Source of the DNA: Caldifarciminota bacterium
GTDB taxonomy: Bacteria; Hydrothermota; Tepidihabitantia; SM23-42
Direction of reading: 5' to 3'
Assembly (NCBI GenBank): GCA_020343455.1
Contig: CP070795.1
Coordinates: forward strand, 1-44,140
DNA length: 44,140 nucleotides
Below are positions 6,897 through 14,499 of this stretch, in pieces. Each line of letters begins with the position of its first letter. The first letter of the stretch is position 1. Below the pieces are notes generated by a model. That model searched no databases. It saw only the letters and a list, made by a program, of their open reading frames with translations, and was not told the origin of the DNA. Made by a program: the position numbers and the translations under genes.

Positions 6897-8471
6897 ATGA
6901 TCAGGAACGACATACGCACGATACTACTTAACCTTTTCCCGGGCGAGGACATTGCCGTCGATTATGTACCACGAGATAGGGAAGGTGATTACTATACGAA
7001 CCTGGCGTTCAGGATGGCCTCGCGCGAGGGCAAGGACCCCTGGGATACGGCACAAAGGATCGCCTCCCGAATCGAAAACCCGATCTTCAAGCAAGTAAGT
7101 GTATACCGGCCTGCGTTCATCAATTTCACACTCAGTGAAGAGTATCTGTATGAACAGCTGGCCGCAGATACGAAGCTCGACATCGGAAAGGGCAGACGGT
7201 ACCTCATCGAATTCGTAAGTGCGAACCCAACCGGACCGATTAACATAGTAAGCGCGAGAGCCGCAGCCATTGGCGATTCACTGATCCGACTGTTGAGAAA
7301 GACAGGGTACGCGGCAGATGCTGAATATTATGTCAACGATATGGGACGACAGACGGATCTGCTGGCGGAGAGCGTGCACCAGCGTACTCAAGAACTCAAG
7401 GGCGGTCGCGCAGAAATCCCTGAAGGCGGATACCACGGTGAGTATATCAAGAAAGTGGCACGGGGAGTGATAGAAAAAGGTCTGGAAGATCACGAAGATA
7501 TAAAAACCTACGCCATCGAGTATTTCATACGGAATCATCAAGAGGTCCTGAGAAATTTCGGCGTGGCATTCGACGTTTGGACTCGGGAATCAGACATATA
7601 CAAAGGCGGCTACGTAGAGAGGGCCCTGAGTGCAATAACGGGAAAGGGATTGACTTATACGGAAGACGGCGCAGTGTTTTTCAAAACTACTGAATACGGC
7701 GACGACAAGGATCGCGTGATAATAACGTCGGATAGACGCAACACCTACTTGCTACCGGATATTGCGTACCACCTCAATAAGATGGAGAGAAACGCGTACG
7801 ACCAGCTCATTGATATCTGGGGTCCCGACCATCAAGGGCACATCAAAGGAATGCTGGGCGGCATGCAAGCGCTCGGTTATGAAGCTGATACGCTTCGGAT
7901 TCTCATCGTCCAGGAAGTAAAAATCAAGGAACATGGCAAGATCCTGAGCATGTCGAAGCGTGCCGGGACTTTCGCATCGCTCAGCGAGCTTCTCGAAAGA
8001 GTTCCGAGGGACGTAATTCGCTTCTTCTTCCTGATGAGATCATCGTCACAACATCTCGAATTCGATATTGACCTTGCCCTGAAGCAATCCGACGAGAATC
8101 CCGTCTACTACGTGCAGTACGCCCACGCGCGGATAAACAGCATAATCGAACGCGCGGCGCAGTCAGGTATCGAAGTACCGCAAAGCGCGAACTTGTCACT
8201 GCTCAAGGAGGACGAAGAACTCACCCTGATAAAAGACATCATCCGCTTCGAAGAGACCCTTCACGACGCCGTAGTGAACCTCGAACCGTGTATGTTTACC
8301 TACTACATGATCGACCTGGCGCGCGATTTTCATGCCTTTTATCAGAAACACCGCGTCGTCTGTGACGACCGGCAACTTTGCGAGTCAAGGCTTTACTTGA
8401 TCCAGCGTACCGCCGCCAGAATAAGAGAAGGACTCGACTTATTGGGCGTCTCATGCCCGGAGAAGATGTGA
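6897..8471 (+). CDS. argS: Arginyl-tRNA synthetase with an altered HIGH motif
   Basis: The 524-residue class I synthetase has an N-terminal Add-1-like domain (about 1-80), a Rossmann catalytic core, and a C-terminal DALR anticodon-binding domain starting at YYVQYAHARINSI. The stretch SANPTGP is followed by INIVSAR (115-121), so the HxGH of the HIGH signature reads NIVS; only its setting is kept. The second signature reads SMSKR in place of KMSK(R). The rest, including EYYVNDMGRQTDLL and IWGPDHQGHIKGM, is typical of ArgS. Similar degenerate HIGH sites exist in some bacterial ArgS lineages, so it is probably active. It begins one base after the rsfS stop. Confidence 0.93.
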   Translation: MIRNDIRTILLNLFPGEDIAVDYVPRDREGDYYTNLAFRMASREGKDPWDTAQRIASRIENPIFKQVSVYRPAFINFTLSEEYLYEQLAADTKLDIGKGRRYLIEFVSANPTGPINIVSARAAAIGDSLIRLLRKTGYAADAEYYVNDMGRQTDLLAESVHQRTQELKGGRAEIPEGGYHGEYIKKVARGVIEKGLEDHEDIKTYAIEYFIRNHQEVLRNFGVAFDVWTRESDIYKGGYVERALSAITGKGLTYTEDGAVFFKTTEYGDDKDRVIITSDRRNTYLLPDIAYHLNKMERNAYDQLIDIWGPDHQGHIKGMLGGMQALGYEADTLRILIVQEVKIKEHGKILSMSKRAGTFASLSELLERVPRDVIRFFFLMRSSSQHLEFDIDLALKQSDENPVYYVQYAHARINSIIERAAQSGIEVPQSANLSLLKEDEELTLIKDIIRFEETLHDAVVNLEPCMFTYYMIDLARDFHAFYQKHRVVCDDRQLCESRLYLIQRTAARIREGLDLLGVSCPEKM

Positions 8472-8507
8472 CATGGAGAAGGCTTGAGATGGCTAATGGA
8501 AGTCAGA

Positions 8508-8523
8508 GATGGCTCGAGCCATC
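8508..8523. repeat. Perfect 16-base palindrome upstream of the EIIA gene
   Basis: GATGGCTCGAGCCATC reads the same on both strands. The nine bases GAGATGGCT that overlap its left arm also occur 20 bases upstream (8486-8494). It lies between argS and the EIIA-like gene and could be an operator or an mRNA structure near the ribosome binding site; no factor can be named. Confidence 0.45.
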
Positions 8524-8544
8524 AAATGAAATGAAGGAGGTTTC

Positions 8545-9012
8545 ATGAACCTTGCAAGTCTGTTATCGAAAGATAGAGTCAACCTATCGCTAAAACCAGG
8601 AAAGAAGGACGACGTCATCAGCGATCTCGTTTACTCGATCAGAAAGGGTAACGACGCCGCCCTCATCGTCTCCACGCTACTGAAGCGAGAGGAATTGGGA
8701 TCGACCGGCATCGGGAAGGGCATTGCCATACCACACTGCCGCTCGCTTGCCGTGGAGAAACTGGAGATCGCCGTCGGCCGTACCAACAAGCCGATCAACT
8801 TCAATGCCATCGATAAGAAACCGGTATCGTTGATCTTCCTCATTATTGCACCTCCTCAGGATCCTGGCAATCAGTACCTCATCACACTGGGTAAGATAGT
8901 CCAGATCGCCAAGGAGATAACGAAGAAGAATCTCATACAAAAAGCCAAGACACCGGATGAGTTCATCGCTATGATCAACGAAATCGAGAAGAGCCTGACA
9001 AAAAGGAAGTAG
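8545..9012 (+). CDS. PTS EIIA type-2 (PtsN/FruA-like) phosphocarrier protein
   Basis: The 155-residue protein is a single EIIA type-2 domain. Key landmarks are LKREELGSTGIGKGIAIPH, with phospho-accepting His64, and a VSLIFLIIAPPQ strand. It either feeds phosphate to a sugar EIIB/EIIC or, as a stand-alone PtsN-type protein, regulates other functions. No EIIB, EIIC, HPr or EI is nearby, so the regulatory role is more likely. AAGGAGG lies seven bases before the ATG. The zinc-ribbon gene follows at four bases. Confidence 0.85.
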   Translation: MNLASLLSKDRVNLSLKPGKKDDVISDLVYSIRKGNDAALIVSTLLKREELGSTGIGKGIAIPHCRSLAVEKLEIAVGRTNKPINFNAIDKKPVSLIFLIIAPPQDPGNQYLITLGKIVQIAKEITKKNLIQKAKTPDEFIAMINEIEKSLTKRK

Positions 9013-9015
9013 ATT

Positions 9016-9357
9016 ATGTCTGACGTCGTCGAGATGCATCTTAAATTGCTTTTTGACCTCGACAATCTGATCGCCGACACCGAAGAACCATCTTACAAGA
9101 AGATGGGGTTTCAGCTCGAAGAAGAGGCGAGCCTTGTATTGGTCAGGAAGAGGAATGAGCTGTTGCAGCAACTGCCGAAGGAGATTGCCCAGATATATGA
9201 AATATTGAAGAAACGGTACCGGCAGGCAATTGCTCCGGTGGAGAGTGAATTCTGTCTGGGTTGTTTTCAGAAATTGCCGACCGAACTCATAACTCGCAGT
9301 CAGGACATTACGACGTGTCCGAATTGCGGAAGGATTCTCTATTGGCGTAAGAAGTAA
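9016..9357 (+). CDS. C4 zinc-ribbon protein with a helical N-terminus
   Basis: This is a 113-residue protein. The first 70 residues are charged and helical, probably coiled coil. The C-terminus has two Cys pairs (FCLGC and TCPNCG) forming a zinc ribbon like the C4-type zf-RING_7/DUF164 family. Longer members of that family have a coiled-coil hairpin followed by this ribbon and are thought to bind nucleic acid or act near ribosomes; this version has a shortened coil. Its function is not established. It is probably co-transcribed with the EIIA gene and ends the plus-strand run. Confidence 0.65.
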   Translation: MSDVVEMHLKLLFDLDNLIADTEEPSYKKMGFQLEEEASLVLVRKRNELLQQLPKEIAQIYEILKKRYRQAIAPVESEFCLGCFQKLPTELITRSQDITTCPNCGRILYWRKK

Positions 9358-9466
9358 AGACGCTTCTGCACGTTGCCGCATCTTTATTTCTTGTACATCT
9401 ACCGATCATACGACTCAGTGAAGGAATTCTGAAACAAAATACCGAGCGGCAACGACCGCCGGTTCA

Positions 9467-10078
9467 TCATTGATCGATCCCGTAACTCTTCAAGATGATC
9501 GAGTTCTTCCCTGATGAATCTGTGTATTTAACGAACCGATGCGGATATTCCTTTTCGATATAGAAGAAGAACACCCAATTAAAGAACAATATCCTCGGTT
9601 TCATTTTAAGCTTCCAGCATGGAAATTCACCGGCTGGGGTGACAACAACATCCTCTTCAAGAACCTCAAGTTCCGCATTTACAATCGTTAACTCCGGTAC
9701 GTGCAATCTGAACATATGCCTGAACCCTGGAGTATACTCAAAACCGCGCAGCGCGAAATCAAGCGTATGTCGGTCATAGATCGCACGTCCATTACCGTAT
9801 CTGTATTTACGCCCCATGAATTTTACATGGAATCTTTCTCTTTTCGTGATCTCGAGCACGGTATCATTTTTTATGATCTTCCTTACAGTGAGTGTGCTCA
9901 GGTCCGTACTGTCCAGTGTCACCTCGATCACCCGGTCCGAGACATAGACAATATGGTATCCGAGACTGTCAAAATCCGAAGTCACCTGTATTGTACCGAT
10001 CTTCCCCTTGTCATTCGTCTCATAGACCATCACTTCATTCGCCGGAATGATATTAAGTAATGCTAAAATGACGATCAT
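9467..10078 (-). CDS. Exported protein of unknown function, DUF3108-like
   Basis: A short hydrophobic N-terminus (MIVILALLNIIPA) suggests export. The rest, 203 residues in all, is rich in beta strands, with a VVTPAGEFPCWKLKMKPRI segment and a closing PHRFVKYTDSSGKNSIIL strand. This resembles the lipocalin-like DUF3108 proteins, where a similar phrase (aGxfxcwkl) recurs. I cannot assign a function. No Shine-Dalgarno sequence precedes the ATG. A bipartite hairpin separates it from the HAD gene upstream, so it may be a separate transcript. Confidence 0.55.
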   Translation of the reverse strand: MIVILALLNIIPANEVMVYETNDKGKIGTIQVTSDFDSLGYHIVYVSDRVIEVTLDSTDLSTLTVRKIIKNDTVLEITKRERFHVKFMGRKYRYGNGRAIYDRHTLDFALRGFEYTPGFRHMFRLHVPELTIVNAELEVLEEDVVVTPAGEFPCWKLKMKPRILFFNWVFFFYIEKEYPHRFVKYTDSSGKNSIILKSYGIDQ

Positions 10079-10091
10079 TCTAATAATGCCC

Positions 10092-10153
10092 GAGAGTAGT
10101 TGCAGGCATACGACGTGTTCGGACGATCAACCGTCTGAACAATGAATACTCTC
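10092..10153 (-). terminator. Two-part stem-loop after the HAD gene
   Basis: An outer stem GAGAGTA/TACTCTC (10092-10098 with 10147-10153) encloses an inner stem GTTCGGAC/GTCTGAAC (10117-10124 with 10133-10140, one G-U pair). It begins at the stop codon of the HAD gene. It lacks a T-run, so termination is only a guess; it could protect or process the 3' end of the glmS-galT-HAD transcript. Confidence 0.35.
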
Positions 10154-10832
10154 AGAGAGAAAGCCGGTCGACAATATCAAGGAGTTCTATTATGTCATCG
10201 ATCTCATAATCGGCGCCAGAATGGGTAGTGCCAAAACGATCTCCGTAACGCGCAAAAATCGTATGCATTTTCAGCAATTTAGCACCGTATATGTCCCGTT
10301 CGGCCCAGTCGCCGACCATGATTGATTGTTCTGGATCAACCTTTAGCTTTCGCAGGGCGAGTTCGAATGGTTCCGGCGCCGGTTTCTTCTTATTTGTGTC
10401 CTCAAATGTTATTACGAAATCGAAGATGTTGTGAAGATTCAACTGGTACAACCGCAGCCAGGCTTGCAGGCGCGGTGCATCGCTCAATACGGCCAGTTTG
10501 ATGCCGCGCTTCATCAGTTCCATCAGCACCAATTGAACGTGAGGATAAAGGACGAGTGCCGCTTCGCGCGCCCGCCTGTATCCGATGATACCAGCCGCGT
10601 GAATGCGATAATCGATCGTACCGAGTTCACGGCTCAAGAATTTGTCGAACACCTTCTGATCCTCTATCCCTTCCTCCTCGTATATCTCATAGATCTTCTC
10701 TTTAACATTCTGCCTCGACATCTTCAATCCCGCGTCGATCATCGCAAGTGCTGCGCTGTCTATTGCTGCATCCTTCATCGCCATGAAGTCGACGAGAGTA
10801 TTATCTAGATCGAATACAATTGCTTTTATCAC
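10152..10832 (-). CDS. HAD-superfamily phosphatase
   Basis: The 226-residue protein carries all four HAD motifs: FDLDNTL (nucleophile Asp), VLSDA, the Lys of NKKKPAPEPF, and VGDWAERD. An inserted helical cap lies at about 15-95. This layout fits the YjjG/phosphoglycolate phosphatase group, which removes phosphate from small sugars or nucleotides; the substrate cannot be read from sequence. It overlaps galT by four bases (ATGA), so it is translationally coupled and may act on a sugar phosphate of the same pathway. Confidence 0.8.
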   Translation of the reverse strand: MIKAIVFDLDNTLVDFMAMKDAAIDSAALAMIDAGLKMSRQNVKEKIYEIYEEEGIEDQKVFDKFLSRELGTIDYRIHAAGIIGYRRAREAALVLYPHVQLVLMELMKRGIKLAVLSDAPRLQAWLRLYQLNLHNIFDFVITFEDTNKKKPAPEPFELALRKLKVDPEQSIMVGDWAERDIYGAKLLKMHTIFARYGDRFGTTHSGADYEIDDIIELLDIVDRLSL

Positions 10833-11842
10833 AGATTCTTCCTCAGTACGGCAGCGGCTTTCTCCGGGGCGATGTGGTTAATGTAGAAACCGGTCCCCAA
10901 CTCAAAACCCGTGGTGCGGTTCATCCTCGGTGTGATCTCTATGTGCCAGTGAAAATCGGATCTGATCGTCGCCCAATAATCCGTTCTCGGTAAAAGATTC
11001 GGACTATCGCATAGGATAAGATTGTACGGCGGATCATTCAGGGTTTCGTACATCGTCTGGCATACCTTTTTCAAGACCATGGCAAGATCACTTATTTCCA
11101 CTCCATTGATGAGCTTGTAGGTGAAGATATGACGCTTAGGCAGGATGAGTATTTCGAACGGAAACCTCGAAGCGTATGGAGCAATAACGACAAAATGGTC
11201 GCTCTGGAAAATGAGCCGGTCACCCATCTCGATCTCCTGCTGCATGATATCGCAGAATAGACAGCGTTCTTTGTAGCCATAATACTCCTGGGCACCGCTC
11301 AATTTTTGTTTGACACGCACCGGCGTCGCCGGTAAAGCAATAAGGTCTGAATGGGTATGGGACATAGTAGATGCTCCGGCAAGCGGCCCATGGTTCTTGA
11401 AGATAAGAATGTAGCGCATCCTTTTATCATTGTGTAGATCATCGATCCTCAGGCGGTACGTTTCCAGGACGCGTGACACCTCGTCTTCGCCAAGCTCAAA
11501 GAAATTCGTGACATGCCTGGGCGTCTCAACGATGACCTCGTTCGCTCCGATGCCAGTGACCATATCATATACACCCACACCGAATTTTTCCAGTTCTCCT
11601 TCGATCCGGAGAATCGGATTGATGTTCGGGATCACCCTCAATTTCCAACCCGGTCCGTTTGGTTCACCGTTGTCGCGCACCGCGTAGATCTCAGTAGGCG
11701 TCCGGGTTTCATTTCCATCACAAAAAGGACAATCACGGGCGGAAATGCCGTGATCCTTGACCGGGACTTCGGGAATGGCATCATTCTCAGTGTCTATTAT
11801 CACCCATGTATCGGTAACGATATCCCTTCTGACCTCAGACAT
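10829..11842 (-). CDS. galT: Galactose-1-phosphate uridylyltransferase-like (HIT superfamily)
   Basis: The 337-residue protein has the two GalT halves. Zinc-type Cys pair C38/C41 (CPFC) and a second one (CLFC) are present, with NHGPLAGASTMSHTHSDLIALP around catalytic His164 and the FHWHIEITPR signature near the C-terminus. It should exchange a nucleotide between UDP-glucose and a hexose-1-phosphate. The usual HPHxQ triad reads HTHSD, so the Gln that contacts the nucleotide phosphate is Asp; substrate choice may differ (GalT-like proteins include ADP-glucose phosphorylases). AAGGAGG lies at the start. It is coupled to the HAD phosphatase and follows nfi and glmS. Confidence 0.85.
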   Translation of the reverse strand: MSEVRRDIVTDTWVIIDTENDAIPEVPVKDHGISARDCPFCDGNETRTPTEIYAVRDNGEPNGPGWKLRVIPNINPILRIEGELEKFGVGVYDMVTGIGANEVIVETPRHVTNFFELGEDEVSRVLETYRLRIDDLHNDKRMRYILIFKNHGPLAGASTMSHTHSDLIALPATPVRVKQKLSGAQEYYGYKERCLFCDIMQQEIEMGDRLIFQSDHFVVIAPYASRFPFEILILPKRHIFTYKLINGVEISDLAMVLKKVCQTMYETLNDPPYNLILCDSPNLLPRTDYWATIRSDFHWHIEITPRMNRTTGFELGTGFYINHIAPEKAAAVLRKNL

Positions 11843-11907
11843 ATGCCTCCTTCGTATCTTCTGCGCGAGCCAATAGCTCGATCTGCACCGTTCTTGGCTG
11901 ATTAATA

Positions 11908-12546
11908 CTACTCATATCTTGCCCAATGTCCAGCGGTTATGTGAGCCCATCTGATGGGTTCGGGTATACGATATTTCACCGACGCTGCAAGCACGATGCG
12001 CATGCAATCAAGAAGGTTTACTCGATGGCCTGGTGATACGAAAAGCGGTTTCACATTGTCTCGGGTCCGCAGGACCAAACCAATTTTCGAGCCGGCTGCT
12101 GTTATGTGGCGGCGTGCACCGCGTCGGAGCCCGGGCATTGTGTATCTTCCGTAGAGGTGTGATTTTGCACAGCCGATCGTCGGCACGTTCAATACTACTC
12201 CCAGATGTGATGCTAAACCCAATCCTCTCGGGTGTGCGATCCCCTGGCCATCGACAAGCATCACCGCAGGTTCACGTCTTATTTTCCGGTATGCACGTTC
12301 CAGCACGGGCAGTTCACGGTATGAGAGAAAACCAGGTATGTAGGGCATGTCCGCACGCTTCCTTGCACGGTGCGCTTCCAGAAACTGCATGTCCGGGAAA
12401 GAACATAGGACAATTGAAGCATACAAAAAACCTCTGTTCTGAGCTACATCACACCCTGCGATCAAGGTGATCTTCTTATTCAAAGGAGAAATCCTAACCA
12501 GACGACGAATCTTCTGCTGATTCTCGATCAGTCGGTCTATATTCAA
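11908..12546 (-). CDS. nfi: Endonuclease V (deoxyinosine 3' endonuclease)
   Basis: The 212-residue protein shows the family hallmarks: a first catalytic Asp in AGCDVAQ, PYIPGFLSYRELP with the catalytic Glu, and DGQGIAHPRGLGLASHLG with the second Asp. Endonuclease V nicks DNA one base 3' to deoxyinosine, starting repair of deaminated adenine. Its length is normal. It starts four bases after the glmS stop codon, so it is probably in the glmS operon, an unexplained but plausible pairing. Confidence 0.93.
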   Translation of the reverse strand: MNIDRLIENQQKIRRLVRISPLNKKITLIAGCDVAQNRGFLYASIVLCSFPDMQFLEAHRARKRADMPYIPGFLSYRELPVLERAYRKIRREPAVMLVDGQGIAHPRGLGLASHLGVVLNVPTIGCAKSHLYGRYTMPGLRRGARRHITAAGSKIGLVLRTRDNVKPLFVSPGHRVNLLDCMRIVLAASVKYRIPEPIRWAHITAGHWARYE

Positions 12547-12550
12547 CAGA

Positions 12551-14377
12551 CTACTCGACGGTCACGCTTTTTGCAAGATTTCTGGGACGGTCGACGTCCA
12601 GTTCCTTCAGGGTTGCAATGTGGTATGCCAGGAGTTGCAACGGTATTACGGCAAGGATAGGCGATACACACTCGTGGCATTCGGGTATCGGTATTGAATG
12701 CTTACTGATACCGCGGGTCCGGCGATCGCCTTTCGTGACGATAGTGATGGGTATGCCTTTTCTGGCAACCGCCTCTTGTATGTTATTGAACATCTTCTCA
12801 TATACGCTCGACCGCGGATTAACACACACGATTGGCATCTTGTGGTCGATCAAAGCGATCGGTCCATGTTTCATTTCGCCAGCAGCGTACCCTGTAGCAT
12901 TAATGTAACTTATCTCTTTCAGCTTAAGAGCGCCCTCGAGAGCAGTTGCATAGTTGAGCCCGCGGCCGAGGAAGAGAAAGTCGCGTGCATCGCTGAATTT
13001 TTCGGCGATTTCCCTAATGTCGTCGTCGAGACGGATGACCTGCTCGACCTGAGCCGACAGTTTCGTGAGCGCTGCGATATGCTCCTCAAGGTCGCTCTTA
13101 CTGACAAAACCTCTCAGCGATCCCAAATAAAGTGCCAATAGATAAAGGTGGACGATCTCGGCCGTATATGCTTTGGTCGAAGCCACGCCGATCTCAGGAC
13201 CGGCCATGATCTCGATAATGCCGTCGGACTCGCGGTGGATACTCGATTGGATGACATTCACCAGTGATAGCACCTTGAGGAATTTCACTTTAGCTTCACG
13301 TAGACCGGCAAGCGTATCCGCAGTCTCCCCTGACTGGCTGATCGCCATGACCAGAGTATCACTATCCAGAACAGCATCACGGTACCTGAACTCGCTCGAT
13401 ATATCGACTTCCGTGTGAATCCTGGCAAATTTCTCGATTATGTACTTACCCACGAGCCCGGCGTGCCATGATGTACCACACGCCTGAATCAATATTCTCG
13501 ATACCTTCTTCATTTCGGCGTCAGAAATACCCAATTCACTGCCGAGTGTTATTCGGCCTCCTGCAATCCGTTCGTTTATGATATTGTGCAGTACCTTTGG
13601 CTGTTCGTAAATCTCCTTCAGCATGAAATGCGGGAAATGCCCTTTGTCGATGTCCTTAACGTCGATCATTACTTTACGTGGAGTTACGCGTACCTCTCTG
13701 CCCTGGAAATTAGTGATATTGCACTTCCCTCTTCCCAGGACAACGACGCTGTCATTGGGAATGTATATTACATCATTGAAGATGCTAACGACGCCAGATA
13801 TATCTGAGGCAACAGCCGCTTCCTTGGAGTTGTAGCAGCAAATGAGCGGTGCATCGTGGCGAGCGCATACGATCTTACTGCGGTCATTGACGCTGATGAC
13901 CGCAAATGCGAAATTGCCGGTCAATTTCTTTACTGTAGACCTTACAGCGTCGACCAATCCCTTACCGAGCTCTTCCTCAATGAGATGGACAATGACCTCG
14001 GAATCCGTGACCGAACGGAAGATGTGCCCCCGGGATTCCAAATCGTCCTTCAGGGATAGATAGTTTTCAATGATGCCGTTAACGACGAGGGCAACCTCCT
14101 CATTGCAGTCGATCAACGGATGGGTATTGTTCTCCTGAGGCAGTCCGTGTGTTGCCCAACGTGTATGGCCGACACCGATGCCGCCGGAGACAGGCTGACG
14201 CTTGATCAACTCCTCGAGTTCACTCAATTTGCCGGGGACTTTTCGTATGATCAGCTCGCCGTTTCCGATCACGGCGATGCCGCTCGAATCATAACCGCGA
14301 TATTCAAGCCGCCAAAGACCGCCGAGGAGCACGCTCGGAACATCACGCTTACCGACATATCCGATAATACCGCACAT
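12551..14377 (-). CDS. glmS: Glutamine:fructose-6-phosphate aminotransferase GlmS
   Basis: GlmS makes glucosamine-6-phosphate, the first step to UDP-GlcNAc. After the initiator Met comes Cys2, the N-terminal nucleophile of the glutaminase domain (CGIIGYVG), with GHTRWATHG and the NGIIEN site. Two SIS isomerase domains follow (SxSGETADT; DFLFLGRG), and the chain ends RNLAKSVTVE as usual. The 608-residue length is standard. Start 14377 is required to expose Cys2 and also coincides with the predicted transcription start of a strong promoter. It pairs functionally with the GlmU-type gene at 5180, but a GlcN-1-P acetyltransferase is not in the window. Confidence 0.97.
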   Translation of the reverse strand: MCGIIGYVGKRDVPSVLLGGLWRLEYRGYDSSGIAVIGNGELIIRKVPGKLSELEELIKRQPVSGGIGVGHTRWATHGLPQENNTHPLIDCNEEVALVVNGIIENYLSLKDDLESRGHIFRSVTDSEVIVHLIEEELGKGLVDAVRSTVKKLTGNFAFAVISVNDRSKIVCARHDAPLICCYNSKEAAVASDISGVVSIFNDVIYIPNDSVVVLGRGKCNITNFQGREVRVTPRKVMIDVKDIDKGHFPHFMLKEIYEQPKVLHNIINERIAGGRITLGSELGISDAEMKKVSRILIQACGTSWHAGLVGKYIIEKFARIHTEVDISSEFRYRDAVLDSDTLVMAISQSGETADTLAGLREAKVKFLKVLSLVNVIQSSIHRESDGIIEIMAGPEIGVASTKAYTAEIVHLYLLALYLGSLRGFVSKSDLEEHIAALTKLSAQVEQVIRLDDDIREIAEKFSDARDFLFLGRGLNYATALEGALKLKEISYINATGYAAGEMKHGPIALIDHKMPIVCVNPRSSVYEKMFNNIQEAVARKGIPITIVTKGDRRTRGISKHSIPIPECHECVSPILAVIPLQLLAYHIATLKELDVDRPRNLAKSVTVE

Positions 14378-14383
14378 CGTGTT

Positions 14384-14411
14384 ATTGTACACAGCGTCTG
14401 CATTTTGTCAA
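14384..14411 (-). promoter_or_regulatory. Sigma-70 promoter of glmS, leaderless
   Basis: On the minus strand TTGACA (14411-14406), a 16-base spacer and TACAAT (14389-14384) stand six bases before the glmS ATG. The expected start of transcription is the A of the ATG, so the mRNA has no leader and no Shine-Dalgarno sequence. Confidence 0.8.
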
Positions 14412-14441
14412 GATAAGCTAAATATAACATAGAAGAGAAAC

Positions 14442-14469
14442 TTGACTTCGACCATCTACTGGCTATGCT
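14442..14469 (+). promoter_or_regulatory. Probable promoter of the nqr-like operon
   Basis: TTGACT, a 16-base spacer and TATGCT (two mismatches) point toward nqrB, back to back with the glmS promoter. The predicted start is near 14476, giving a leader of about 24 bases before ATG 14500. Confidence 0.5.
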
Positions 14470-14499
14470 ATAGATTGAATTACCAGGCAACGATTGTCA

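Noticed and set aside
8677-9381. 234-codon open frame on the minus strand across the EIIA and zinc-ribbon genes
   Set aside because: Two well-supported genes occupy the other strand and the translated product has no recognisable features.
9371-9454. Nine-base inverted repeat CGTTGCCGC / GCGGCAACG (9371-9379 and 9446-9454) between convergent genes
   Set aside because: The arms are 66 bases apart with no stable shorter stem, so a terminator is doubtful; it could be chance.
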